Source: an uncultured Spirochaetaceae bacterium
GTDB lineage: Bacteria > Spirochaetota > Spirochaetia > Sphaerochaetales > Sphaerochaetaceae
DNA length: 48,646 bases
Reading direction: 5' to 3'
Assembly: GCA_900315435.1 (NCBI GenBank)
Contig: OMYY01000021.1
Span: forward strand, 1-48,646
Notes under the pieces: model-generated
Database searches by the model: none
Told to the model about the DNA's origin: nothing
Seen by the model: only the letters and a program-made list of their open reading frames with translations
Position numbers and translations under genes: made by a program
Shown: positions 32,610 through 40,779 of the stretch, piece by piece
Position numbering within the stretch: the stretch's first letter is position 1
How the letters are laid out: each line of letters opens with the position of its first letter

Positions 32610-32638
32610 TTGCCCATACATTTCAATACGGTTACTAT
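32610..32638 (+). promoter_or_regulatory. Candidate promoter of the AP-rich lipoprotein gene
   Basis: TTGCCC (32610-32615), 17 nt, TACTAT (32633-32638), about 47 nt before ATG 32685. Confidence 0.5.
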
Positions 32639-32684
32639 GAGAGGAAAGCAGACGTTGTCTGCACCCTGTGAGGAGATTTTCATT

Positions 32685-33335
32685 ATGAAGAAAACGTATT
32701 CTCTGGGCATTGCTGCCCTGCTCCTGGTCGCCCTGCTGGCTTCCTGTGCTACTACTGCTTCCTCGGAAGCGGAGCAGATTCCCGCCGCTCCGGCCGCCGT
32801 TCCCGCAGCACCCGTCGAGGCTCCGAAGGCTGAAGCCGCTCCCGCCGTCGCACCCGCGCCGGTGAAGGAAGCGCCTGCGCCGTCCGCCGCCCCTGTCGTC
32901 GAGGCCCCCGCCACGCCGACCCTTGCTGAGAGAATCGATGCTGCCAACGCCAGCAATATCACGGTCGACGAGGCTCTGGACATCGCCTACCAGTTGACTG
33001 ACCCTGCCAACGACCCGGACGGGACACTGACCGCCAAGGCTCTGGCCAAGGCTGACGAGATCGTCACCAGCCTGATCGACGGCGCCATGAGCGAGGAAGA
33101 GATTGACGCCTACATCAACCTGATGGACGAAGGCATGGCCGCCTACGGCGATTACGTCAAGGCTCTCGGCATCGACGTCCAGCCCTACTTCGACATGGCC
33201 AAGGAGCGCAAGGTCGCCATCGAGGCATACAACAAGAACAGCTACTACTACTATCTGAAGCAGTACCGCAAGGATGGGCGCTACAAGAAGGAACTGTCCG
33301 AGTTGCTGACCCAGAAGAACGCCAAGAAGAACTGA
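32685..33335 (+). CDS. Lipoprotein with Ala/Pro-rich linker
   Basis: A 216-aa protein from ATG 32685 with GAGGAG 9 nt upstream. Lipoprotein signal peptide (MKKTYSLGIAALLLVALLAS then CATT). Residues 25-80 are almost wholly Ala, Pro, Glu, Val and Lys (AAPAAVPAAPVEAPKAEAA), a flexible spacer that could cross the periplasm. The C-terminal 130 residues are helical with EEIDAYINLMDEGMAAYG and YYYYLKQYRKDGRYKKEL. No family recognised. It is a monocistronic gene closed by a terminator. Confidence 0.72.
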   Translation: MKKTYSLGIAALLLVALLASCATTASSEAEQIPAAPAAVPAAPVEAPKAEAAPAVAPAPVKEAPAPSAAPVVEAPATPTLAERIDAANASNITVDEALDIAYQLTDPANDPDGTLTAKALAKADEIVTSLIDGAMSEEEIDAYINLMDEGMAAYGDYVKALGIDVQPYFDMAKERKVAIEAYNKNSYYYYLKQYRKDGRYKKELSELLTQKNAKKN

Positions 33336-33356
33336 CGTATCAAAGGTTCTCGCACG

Positions 33357-33390
33357 AAGGGGTTGCTTGGGCAGCCCCTTTTCTTCTTTT
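33357..33390 (+). terminator. Terminator after the AP-rich lipoprotein gene
   Basis: AAGGGGTTGC (33357-33366) pairs with GCAGCCCCTT (33371-33380) around TTGG, with one G-T pair, followed by TTCTTCTTTT. Confidence 0.8.
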
Positions 33391-33430
33391 CCTACGCCTT
33401 TTTCCCCTTTCCGTTCGTGCACCAACCTGT

Positions 33431-33445
33431 TAAGATGGGTGCATG
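33431..33445 (+). promoter_or_regulatory. -10-like box placed 6 nt before the ADP-ribosylglycohydrolase start
   Basis: TAAGAT (33431-33436), six bases, then ATG 33443. There is no Shine-Dalgarno site. The -35 region (TTTCCG, 33408-33413) is weak. Confidence 0.4.
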
Positions 33446-34390
33446 TTGCAAGATTCTGTGTTTGATGGCATGTATGGCCTTTGTATGGGCGATGCGGTAG
33501 GAGTTCCCGCTGAATTCATATCCCGTTCCGAGCTCGCCGAACATCCCATCATCGACATGACCGGCTATGGCACCCATTACCAGAGGCCGGGTACCTGGTC
33601 CGATGACAGCTCTCTTGCCCTCTGCACGCTGGACAGTCTTGCCGGCGGCATCGATTACCTGGACATGATGGACCGTTTCCGTTCCTGGGTGGAGCTTGGC
33701 ATGTATACCCCGTACGGGAAAGTCTTCGACATCGGACTGGCTACCGACCAGGCGATCGACCAGTACATCCGCGATGTCCCCGTCCTGCAGTGCGGGGGGA
33801 CCGACGAATACAACAATGGCAACGGATCCTTGATGAGGATCCTTCCCCTTGCCTTCTATTTCAAGGCGAAGCAGATCAGTTACGGACAAGCGATGGAGAT
33901 TACCGCCGACGTCTCGTCCCTGACCCACGCCCACCTTCGCAGCAAGATGGCCTGCCAGATCTACATCACCATCGCCCTCCACCTCTTGGAAGGACAAAGC
34001 CTGGAGCATGGCATCAAGGAGGGACTGGCCGAGGCAAAGGACTTCTGCACCCAGCGCAGCCTGCTCGAGGCAAGCCATTTCCAGAGGATGTTCCACGACG
34101 ACTTCGCCACTACGCCGATTGACGAAATCAACAGCACCGGCTACGTGGTGGACACGCTTGAGGCGGCCATCTGGTGCCTGTTGAACACACGGAGTTTCAA
34201 GGAATGCATCCTGAAGGCAGTCAATCTGGGAGACGATACCGACACGACCGCGAGTGTCGCCGGCGGTTTGGCGGGAATCGTCTATACCCGCAAAGGCATG
34301 CCGGAAAGCTGGATCCATGATCTTGCCCGCAAGGACATGATCGACGAGATTTGCTCCCGCTTCGTCAAACAGAACTGTCCGAACGTCTGA
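33443..34390 (+). CDS. ADP-ribosylglycohydrolase family protein
   Basis: A 315-aa protein from ATG 33443 (MLQDSVFDGMYGLCMGDAVG then VPAEF). It contains the family signature regions: YGTHYQRPGTWSDDSSLALC with the T/S-DD metal-binding residues, NGNGSLMRILPLAFY, and the C-terminal GDDTDTTASVAGGLAGIVYT with two more metal-binding aspartates. These magnesium enzymes remove ADP-ribose from proteins or small molecules. The gene stands alone between lipoprotein genes. Its end overlaps the convergent HPt-like gene by 26 nt. It probably lacks a leader. The substrate is unknown. Confidence 0.88.
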   Translation: MLQDSVFDGMYGLCMGDAVGVPAEFISRSELAEHPIIDMTGYGTHYQRPGTWSDDSSLALCTLDSLAGGIDYLDMMDRFRSWVELGMYTPYGKVFDIGLATDQAIDQYIRDVPVLQCGGTDEYNNGNGSLMRILPLAFYFKAKQISYGQAMEITADVSSLTHAHLRSKMACQIYITIALHLLEGQSLEHGIKEGLAEAKDFCTQRSLLEASHFQRMFHDDFATTPIDEINSTGYVVDTLEAAIWCLLNTRSFKECILKAVNLGDDTDTTASVAGGLAGIVYTRKGMPESWIHDLARKDMIDEICSRFVKQNCPNV

Positions 34391-34727
34391 CCAAATCCTG
34401 TAGTCGTGAGATTTGCTGCTGGACCGCACCGTAGAAATTGGGCGCGTCCTTCCAGTTACGAGTCCGAAGGCGGTCGGCAAAGAGCGAAAGAGGCTCCGAG
34501 AGAGGAGCAAGACCCAATTTCCTGGCCTCGTTCATCAACCCATGGCTCAGCGTGAAGGCATCGGCATAATCCTGTGCACGCATGGCGATTTCCAAAGATC
34601 GGATACGAGGATCCCTGGCAAAGGCCCGCACCAGCTCGGCATAGTACTTTTCATCGGCATACAGGTTGCGCATGGCCCCTTCCGTATCGGCGCCCCAGTT
34701 CCCCAATTCGTCCAGAAATTGCCCCAT
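34365..34727 (-). CDS. HPt-like domain protein
   Basis: A 120-aa protein from ATG 34727 with GAGAGGA 6 nt upstream. All-helical. The segment DAFTLSHGLMNEARKLGLAP followed by LSEPLSLFADRLR resembles the histidine phosphotransfer (HPt) motif, 'AHxLKGxxxxLGxxxLxxxxxxLE', with His at the expected place but the Lys-Gly after it replaced by Met-Asn. The N-terminal LYADEKYYAELVRAFARDP also fits. No kinase or receiver gene is adjacent. It could be an orphan relay or a degenerate HPt. Confidence 0.5.
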   Translation of the reverse strand: MGQFLDELGNWGADTEGAMRNLYADEKYYAELVRAFARDPRIRSLEIAMRAQDYADAFTLSHGLMNEARKLGLAPLSEPLSLFADRLRTRNWKDAPNFYGAVQQQISRLQDLVRRSDSSV

Positions 34728-34787
34728 ACAGTCCTCTCGAGTCCCAATATACCAAGAAAGCGATGGAAATGCATCGCTTTATTGGCT

Positions 34788-34802
34788 TATGATAGGGACA
34801 TG
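34788..34802 (+). promoter_or_regulatory. -10-like box placed 6 nt before the secreted-protein start
   Basis: TATGAT (34788-34793), six bases, ATG 34800. A TGGAAA at 34764-34769 gives an 18-nt spacer as the -35. Confidence 0.45.
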
Positions 34803-35450
34803 AGGAAGTTAGGTTTAGCTATCGCGGTCTGTCTGGGGGTCATGCCATTAGGTGCGGCTTCCCTCTCCTGGCGCCTTGGCTATACGGAAACCACCCTGAG
34901 CGAGACGTGCCTCGACACCCAGCTGCTCTTCTCCCACAAGGGACTGACCACTGGTGTTCGTTTCCATAGCGCTCCTACCTGGCAGGTCGCCTTGGGCTAC
35001 CGCGGAACAATCGGGAAGCATGTGGTGTGGGAGAACAAAGGGGACGCGCTGGTGGACGCGTATGGATCGCTATTGGACTACGAGGCCACCATCGGGCCCG
35101 GGGGCAGTTTCCGCCACTTCTACGGGGGGCTGACCGTCGGAGCGCAGGGCATGGTCCGGTTCCATGAGGACATGGACAAACCCCTCGGCAACCTGAACCT
35201 CGCCCTGCATCTTTGGATGGGAGCCGTCTATGGCCCGGTGGATGTCAGCATTTCCTACGACAGCTCCTCCCTCTTCCTGTATTCGTACCAATGGCTCTCC
35301 CCGATTGTCAGCCTGGACATGAGCTACCAGATCAGCGACCAGTGGAGTCTCACCCTGACGGAAACCGCGCGCTTTACCGATGCCGCTCCGAACGAGCTGA
35401 CAAGCTGCACGCTCATCAGTTTCAGTACGGCCGTGACAAGGAGGTTCTGA
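34800..35450 (+). CDS. Secreted protein, possibly an outer-membrane beta barrel
   Basis: A 216-aa protein from ATG 34800. An N-terminal signal peptide (MRKLGLAIAVCLGVMPLGAA) is followed by alternating hydrophobic/polar strands rich in Tyr, Trp, Gly and Ser (TWQVALGYRGTIGKHVVW, LNLALHLWMGAVYGPVDVSI), ending in the aromatic residue Phe (FSTAVTRRF). This profile suggests a small beta-barrel or beta-sandwich. It is one base away from the metallophosphoesterase lipoprotein gene, so the two are an operon. No family recognised. Confidence 0.6.
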   Translation: MRKLGLAIAVCLGVMPLGAASLSWRLGYTETTLSETCLDTQLLFSHKGLTTGVRFHSAPTWQVALGYRGTIGKHVVWENKGDALVDAYGSLLDYEATIGPGGSFRHFYGGLTVGAQGMVRFHEDMDKPLGNLNLALHLWMGAVYGPVDVSISYDSSSLFLYSYQWLSPIVSLDMSYQISDQWSLTLTETARFTDAAPNELTSCTLISFSTAVTRRF

Positions 35451-35451
35451 T

Positions 35452-36420
35452 ATGCGACGCATTGCCCTTGCCCTGACTGTGCTCTTGTTGGCCGCCTCCT
35501 GCTCGCTCGGCTTGTTGGACCATCAGGATGATGATCTGGAGAAGGCAGGAACCTTCGAGGGAATCGACCTGGTCGCAAGCGGAGCGGTCACCAACGCAAA
35601 CGACTGGTACGCCCTGATCATGACCGACACCCATGTCGGGCGGGCAACGGAGGATTATCCAGACAATTTCGCATGGTTCCAGACTTGGTACAACGCCAAC
35701 AGAAGCGCCAGCGACGGCATTCCCATCTCATTCCTCATCCATCTCGGGGACCTGACCGACGGCTCCTACGAGAGCCAGTACCTGGAGGCGAGGCGCCAGT
35801 ATCTGGGAGACCTATCGGATACCTACGCCTACTTCATCGGGGCAAGCGGCAGCGGCCGCACCGTTCCCTTCTTTTTCACCCCAGGCAACCACGACGTGCG
35901 CAAAAGCGGCAGGGACCATTTCCTGACCTATTTCGGACCTGGGGAGTGGAAGCTGGTGGTCGGGGATGTCAGCTTGTACGGACTGGATTCCGGCAGGCGC
36001 TATTTCGGGGGGACCCAGATCGACAAGCTGGAAGACGCGCTCAAGAAGGACAGCAACAAAAAACTCTTTTTCAGCCACATCCCGCTTTCCGACCAGAACC
36101 TGGTCTACACGTACCTGACCCTTACCGATGAGGAGGAACGGGCGCGGATGATCCATGACATGGTCGTGTACGGAGCAAGCGCCTACATCGACGGCCACCG
36201 CCATCTGCTGGTGGGCCCCTACCATATCACCGACGACCTCCAGGAAATTTCCCTTTCCTGTCTGAACGGACCCGATATGCTTACAGAGAAGGCTCCAGTC
36301 TGGTATATCCTGCACTACGATGGAAGCGCCGCGCAGGCCACCATCACCCAGTACCGGATTTCCAGCGAGGACAAGTGTCTGGACCCCTCGACGAAAAGGG
36401 TCATGACCATCCGTTTCTGA
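35452..36420 (+). CDS. Lipoprotein metallophosphoesterase
   Basis: A 322-aa protein from ATG 35452 with AAGGAGG upstream. Lipobox in MRRIALALTVLLLAASCSLG. The calcineurin-like active site is complete: MTDTHVG, HLGDLTDG, TPGNHDVRKSG, FFSHIPLS and DGHRHLL. It therefore cleaves phosphoester bonds outside the cytoplasm with two metal ions. The substrate is unknown; extracellular nucleotides or phosphodiesters are common for the family. It is co-transcribed with the secreted beta-rich protein before it. Confidence 0.85.
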   Translation: MRRIALALTVLLLAASCSLGLLDHQDDDLEKAGTFEGIDLVASGAVTNANDWYALIMTDTHVGRATEDYPDNFAWFQTWYNANRSASDGIPISFLIHLGDLTDGSYESQYLEARRQYLGDLSDTYAYFIGASGSGRTVPFFFTPGNHDVRKSGRDHFLTYFGPGEWKLVVGDVSLYGLDSGRRYFGGTQIDKLEDALKKDSNKKLFFSHIPLSDQNLVYTYLTLTDEEERARMIHDMVVYGASAYIDGHRHLLVGPYHITDDLQEISLSCLNGPDMLTEKAPVWYILHYDGSAAQATITQYRISSEDKCLDPSTKRVMTIRF

Positions 36421-36425
36421 CAGCA

Positions 36426-37097
36426 TCAGACTTCCCAGACCTGCCCGCGCTTGTGGACCGGCTCCACCTCCCGCCCCAAGGCTTTGGAGAGCTGCCCGGG
36501 AACCGTCCAGTCATTCTGGAAACCCATCGGAAAAATCTTCCCGATCCTCCGGCCGTCGACAATCTCGCGGGCGCAGGTGGCCATGTGGCCGCCCAAGGCG
36601 GGATCAGCCGGAAGGAAGGCGATATCATAGTCCTGTTCCAGCTTCTCCAGCGCCTTCAGGAACTGCCGGTGGGCACGCTTGCCCTCGTCGGTCGGCTGGA
36701 AAGCGTCGGCCAGGGAACCGGCATGAAGCACGCGGAACGTGCTGACATCGAACGAAAAGGCAACCCCCAGAGCGCCGGTCGGCATGGCGTGCAGGTGGAA
36801 CCGGGCAAGGGAGAAATCCTCGTCCGGGTGAATGAATGTCACCAGCTTCTGCCGTGCCTTGGGAATGCGGTTGCCCCCCTCGATATCAGAGGAAAGAAAG
36901 TAGTAGACGTCGTCATACAGGTCGTCCAAGCGGAAAATACGCTCGTTGTAGTGGTTCGGGTCACGGCTGGAAGCAAGCACGTAGATGGGTTTGTCCGTGC
37001 GCATGTCGGGAAGTTTTCCCTTCACATAATCGATCAGAATCGTGCAGTTCACCGCCTCGATCAAATAGCCGTAGTTTTCCAGGTAGGTAATAGTCAT
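36426..37097 (-). CDS. MBL-like protein with altered metal motif
   Basis: A 223-aa protein from ATG 37097 with GGGAGAGG upstream. The fold hints are N-terminal strands (TITYLENYGYLIEAVNCTIL, IDYV) and LARFHLHAMPTGALGVAFSF. At the expected THxHxDH position it reads VLASSRDPNHYNERIF, so two of the three metal histidines of this motif appear lost, leaving D and H. Further ligands may be in HAGSLADAF and FLPADPALGGHMA. It lies 29 nt downstream of the AraC gene on the same strand, so it is probably co-transcribed. Enzymatic activity is uncertain. Confidence 0.6.
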   Translation of the reverse strand: MTITYLENYGYLIEAVNCTILIDYVKGKLPDMRTDKPIYVLASSRDPNHYNERIFRLDDLYDDVYYFLSSDIEGGNRIPKARQKLVTFIHPDEDFSLARFHLHAMPTGALGVAFSFDVSTFRVLHAGSLADAFQPTDEGKRAHRQFLKALEKLEQDYDIAFLPADPALGGHMATCAREIVDGRRIGKIFPMGFQNDWTVPGQLSKALGREVEPVHKRGQVWEV

Positions 37098-37126
37098 ATG
37101 CACCTCTCCCCCAGCATACACGAAAA

Positions 37127-38059
37127 TCAGCCTGACGTCTTCCAACGTCCCGGGCTCGTCCCCATCACAGCCCGGAAGAATCGGCAAAAACGCTCCGGAT
37201 GCATGCCAAGCCGGCTGGCGACCACCTTGCAGGCAAGACCGGACTTCAGCAACGAGCAGGCAAGGGCAATCCGCTCCTTGCAGGCAATCTGGGAGAAGGT
37301 CATGCCCGTCTCCTGATGAATCAGGGCGGAAAGATAGGTCGGAGTGATATGGACCTCATCGGAGAGTTCCTTCAATGAGACCGCACCCCCGCTCTCGCGG
37401 ATCCGGGACAGGAGCCGTGCGAGCCGCAGGCTCTTTTCATCGCTGGAAACAAGGGCCTCGCCCGTATGGAAGCCCAACCGGTAGAAGAACTCGGCGAGAC
37501 GCAACCGGGACAGTGTTCCCTCTGCCGCCGCCATCTCCCCGACAAGGGGAAAGGCGTCGGCGCAGTCATGCACCAAGACACATCCCGGCGTTTCGCTTTG
37601 GGAGCCAAGCAACGCGAAGAACTCTCCCAAAGCTCCCTCCCGGGGGGCGAATCCAAGGGAATCCCGCAAAGACTCGATGCGGATAAGCACGTTCAGGATG
37701 ATGGCGGTGGCGCTGAAGACACCGATGGCATGGTAGGTGTGCGGGGCGATCAGCAACGCGTCCCCTTCACGCATCAGGACATGGCTGCCGTAGATCTCTT
37801 GGCTGCAGGAACCTTTGGCGACCACCTCGATTTCCAGGAACTCATGGTCATGGGGATACTCGGGCAGGAAGCAGGGATGCTTGCGCACTACGACATCCCG
37901 ACCACTGGCAAGCAGTTCCTCGCCGAGGGTCACCGGATTCCCGTCCCCCCGGACATGTTCCGGCCGCCGGGGCAGCCGTCCCTCCTCGAACAGATGCTGA
38001 TAGTGCTTCTCTTCTTCGGTAAGAATCGAAAATTGGTCAATAAACTCCCGATAATCCAC
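37127..38059 (-). CDS. AraC-family regulator, divergent from the rhamnose operon
   Basis: A 310-aa protein with GTG start at 38059 (reads MDYREFIDQFSIL). The N-terminal half is a cupin-type sugar-sensing domain (HDHEFLEIEVVAKGSCSQEI, GDALLIAPHTYHAIGV). The C-terminal 100 residues carry two helix-turn-helix motifs (VSLKELSDEVHITPTYLSAL, then CKVVASRLGMHPERFCRFFR). It is divergent from rhaB by 90 nt, so it most likely activates rhamnose catabolism. No Shine-Dalgarno precedes the GTG; a TATGCT box ends 6 nt upstream, again suggesting a leaderless message. Confidence 0.85.
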   Translation of the reverse strand: MDYREFIDQFSILTEEEKHYQHLFEEGRLPRRPEHVRGDGNPVTLGEELLASGRDVVVRKHPCFLPEYPHDHEFLEIEVVAKGSCSQEIYGSHVLMREGDALLIAPHTYHAIGVFSATAIILNVLIRIESLRDSLGFAPREGALGEFFALLGSQSETPGCVLVHDCADAFPLVGEMAAAEGTLSRLRLAEFFYRLGFHTGEALVSSDEKSLRLARLLSRIRESGGAVSLKELSDEVHITPTYLSALIHQETGMTFSQIACKERIALACSLLKSGLACKVVASRLGMHPERFCRFFRAVMGTSPGRWKTSG

Positions 38060-38065
38060 CTAGAC

Positions 38066-38093
38066 AGCATATCATGATCGTAAGAAAAGACAA
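38066..38093 (-). promoter_or_regulatory. Promoter of the AraC-type gene
   Basis: On the minus strand TTGTCT (38088-38093), 16 nt, TATGCT (38066-38071), six bases, then GTG 38059. Confidence 0.5.
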
Positions 38094-38114
38094 TCGGCTG
38101 TGAGATACTGGCAA

Positions 38115-38143
38115 TTGAGGAACCATGCGACAAGACCGATGAT
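38115..38143 (+). promoter_or_regulatory. Promoter of the rhamnose operon
   Basis: TTGAGG (38115-38120), 17 nt, GATGAT (38138-38143), six bases, ATG 38150. The region 38060-38149 must hold the AraC-type operator, but I see no clear repeat. Confidence 0.45.
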
Positions 38144-38149
38144 ACAGGT

Positions 38150-39541
38150 ATGGAACATGTGACGATCGATATTGGCGCCTCCAGTGGCAAGATCCTGAGC
38201 GGGAAGCTGGTGGACGGGCGCCTCGAGTGCCAGGTAGTCTACCGGTTCCCCAATGGATATGCCGAGAAGGACGGACATCTGGTCTGGGATGTGGACGGAC
38301 TCTTCCACCAAACCTTGCTGGGACTGCAGGAAGCCCGCCGGCAAGGCATCAACCCCTCCACCATCGCCATCGACACGTGGGGGTGCGACTACGTGCTGCT
38401 CGACGAGCAGGGCATGCGGGTAGGTGATGCGATCGCCTACCGTGACCACCGTACCGAACACGTAGGCTGCCCCATCCCCTGGCCCGAGCTCTACCGCCGC
38501 TGCGGAATCCAGCACCTTTCCTTCAACACCATCTATCAGCTGCTGGCATTGAAGGCGGAACATCCCGAGCAACTGGACCAAGCCTTCCATTTGCTGATGA
38601 TTCCCGACTATCTGGCCTGGAGGCTGACCGAAGTGATGCATCAGGAATACACCAACGCCACGACCACCTCCCTGGTCGATGCCCAGGCACGGAACTGGGA
38701 CATGGGCATCATCGCCCGTCTCGGACTGCCGGGCAGGCTCTTCAAACCGCTTGTCCAGCCGGGAACCGTCTACGGCCCCCTCTCCAAAGCGGTGGAAAAG
38801 GTGACCGGCATGCAGAGCACCGTGATTGCCGCCCCGAGCCATGACACTGCCAGCGCTGTACTCGGCAGCCCGCTCAGGCCTGGCAGCGCCTTCCTTTCCA
38901 GCGGCACCTGGTCTCTGCTAGGGACGGTGGCCGACCGACCCTACCTGGGAGGAGACGCGATGCGGGAAAACTTCACCAACGAGGGAGGCTATCGGGGAAC
39001 CATCCGCCTTTTGAGGAATTTGATGGGAACCTGGATGTTGCAGCGCATCCGGAAGGAATGGGACGACACGCTCTCCTTCCCCGACCTAGCTGACGCCGCA
39101 AGGACATCCGGGGGCTTCCCCTCGGTAGTGGATATCGAGGACGAACGCTTTCTCGCCCCCGAGAGCATGGTCGGACAGGTTCGTTCGGCCTGTAAGGAGA
39201 GCGGACAGCCGGTACCCGAAAGCCTCGGAGAACTTGCCCGCTGCATCTACCACAGCCTGGCGGTCGGCTACCGGAAGGCGATCGGCCGTCTGGCCAGGAT
39301 CACAGGAAAGGACTTCACCCACCTCGCCATCGTCGGCGGCGGCTCGAAGGACCAGTATCTCTGCCAGCTGACCGCCGACGAGACCGGCCTGGAGGTGACT
39401 GCCGGACCCGATGAGGGAACCGCCTACGGGAACCTGCTCTGCCAGATGATCGAGTGCGGGGAAATCCGGGACATGGCCGAGGCCGGGAACATCTTGCGCA
39501 ATTCCATAGACACGAAGACATATCGGAGGAATCAGAAATGA
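38150..39541 (+). CDS. rhaB: Rhamnulokinase
   Basis: A 463-aa FGGY-family kinase from ATG 38150, close to the 489 aa of the E. coli enzyme. Signatures: TIDIGASSGKIL at the start (phosphate loop), IAIDTWGCDYVLLDEQG, YRDHRTE, IYQLLALKAEHPEQLDQA, APSHDTASAV with the catalytic Asp, SSGTWSLLGTV and the nucleotide-binding VGGGSKDQYL. It phosphorylates L-rhamnulose with ATP. The stop overlaps the rhaA start. First gene of rhaBAD, transcribed divergently from its AraC-type regulator. The start has no strong ribosome site and may be leaderless. Confidence 0.92.
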   Translation: MEHVTIDIGASSGKILSGKLVDGRLECQVVYRFPNGYAEKDGHLVWDVDGLFHQTLLGLQEARRQGINPSTIAIDTWGCDYVLLDEQGMRVGDAIAYRDHRTEHVGCPIPWPELYRRCGIQHLSFNTIYQLLALKAEHPEQLDQAFHLLMIPDYLAWRLTEVMHQEYTNATTTSLVDAQARNWDMGIIARLGLPGRLFKPLVQPGTVYGPLSKAVEKVTGMQSTVIAAPSHDTASAVLGSPLRPGSAFLSSGTWSLLGTVADRPYLGGDAMRENFTNEGGYRGTIRLLRNLMGTWMLQRIRKEWDDTLSFPDLADAARTSGGFPSVVDIEDERFLAPESMVGQVRSACKESGQPVPESLGELARCIYHSLAVGYRKAIGRLARITGKDFTHLAIVGGGSKDQYLCQLTADETGLEVTAGPDEGTAYGNLLCQMIECGEIRDMAEAGNILRNSIDTKTYRRNQK

Positions 39542-40779
39542 GTCGCTATAGCGAAGCGCGGGAAACCTACGCGGGACTGGGTGTCGACACCGAGCTTGCC
39601 CTCAAGCAGCTCGCTTCCATCCCTGTCAGCCTCCACTGCTGGCAGGGGGATGACGTAAGGGGTTTCGAGAATGGAGGAGCCGACCTGTCAGGCGGCATCC
39701 AGACGACCGGCAACTACCCCGGCCGGGCACGCAACCCCGGGGAGTTGATGGAGGACCTGTCCTTCGCCCTGCAGGAGATTCCCGGCTCAAGACGGCTGAA
39801 CCTGCACGCCAGCTACCTCGTCACCCAAAAGCCGGTGGAACGGAACCAAATCGAGCCGGAACACTACCAAGCCTGGGTCGATTTCGCCAAGGAACACCAT
39901 CTGGGGCTGGACTTCAACCCCACGTTCTTCTCCAGCCCGATGGTCAAGGACAACCTGACCCTCTCCAGTCCGGATGGGAATGTGCGCCGCTACTGGATCG
40001 AGCATGGCAAACGCTGCCGCCGTGTGGCGGAAAGCTTCGCCGGGCAACTGGGCGGACACAGTCTCTGCAACGTCTGGATTCCCGACGGGTACAAGGACGT
40101 GCCAGCCGACCGTCTGGGACCCCGTCTCCGGTTGAAGGAGAGCCTTGACCAAATCTTCGAGGAGGAGATGCCCCACGTGATCGACAGCGTGGAAAGCAAG
40201 ACCTTCGGCATCGGACTGGAGTCCTTTACCGTCGGTTCCAACGAGTTCTACGCCTACTACGCGGCCCGGCATCCCGGCGTCTACCAGCTGATGGACACCG
40301 GGCACTACCACCCGACCGAAATGGTCAGCGAGAAGCTTTCCGCCCTGCTCTGCTACGCGAAGTATGTGCCGCTGCACGTCTCCCGCCCGGTACGGTGGGA
40401 CAGCGACCACGTGGTGACGCTGACAGACGAACTGAAGGAGCTGGCAAAGGAAATCGTCCGGGCAAAGGCGACCGACCGTGTGCTGATCGGGCTGGATTTC
40501 TTCGATGCCTCGATTAACCGCATCGCCGCTTGGATCATCGGCGCACGCAACATGCAGAAGGCACTGTTGATCGCCCTTCTGGAGCCCGGAAATGCGATGG
40601 AGGAAATGCAGGATGGCTGCCGCTTCACCCGGTTGCTTGCCTGCCAAGAGGAATTGAAGACGCTCGACTGGGGCGCGGTCTGGGAGGAATTCCTCGCCAG
40701 GGCGGGTATGGACGGGAGTCTTTCCTGGCTCTCCAAGGTCGAGGACTACGAGAAACAGGTGCTCGCAAAGAGGAGATAA
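39538..40779 (+). CDS. rhaA: L-rhamnose isomerase
   Basis: A 413-aa protein from ATG 39538, overlapping rhaB (ATGA), with GGAGG 8 nt upstream. Family regions: SLHCWQGDDVRGFE, QTTGNYPGRARN, LNLHASYL, LGLDFNPTFFSSP, VWIPDGYKD, FGIGLESFTVGSNEFYAYYA, QLMDTGHYHPTEMVSEKLSA and GLDFFDASINRIAAWIIGAR. These include the Glu, Asp and His residues that hold two metal ions. It interconverts L-rhamnose and L-rhamnulose, the first step of the pathway. Length is normal. Confidence 0.95.
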   Translation: MSRYSEARETYAGLGVDTELALKQLASIPVSLHCWQGDDVRGFENGGADLSGGIQTTGNYPGRARNPGELMEDLSFALQEIPGSRRLNLHASYLVTQKPVERNQIEPEHYQAWVDFAKEHHLGLDFNPTFFSSPMVKDNLTLSSPDGNVRRYWIEHGKRCRRVAESFAGQLGGHSLCNVWIPDGYKDVPADRLGPRLRLKESLDQIFEEEMPHVIDSVESKTFGIGLESFTVGSNEFYAYYAARHPGVYQLMDTGHYHPTEMVSEKLSALLCYAKYVPLHVSRPVRWDSDHVVTLTDELKELAKEIVRAKATDRVLIGLDFFDASINRIAAWIIGARNMQKALLIALLEPGNAMEEMQDGCRFTRLLACQEELKTLDWGAVWEEFLARAGMDGSLSWLSKVEDYEKQVLAKRR

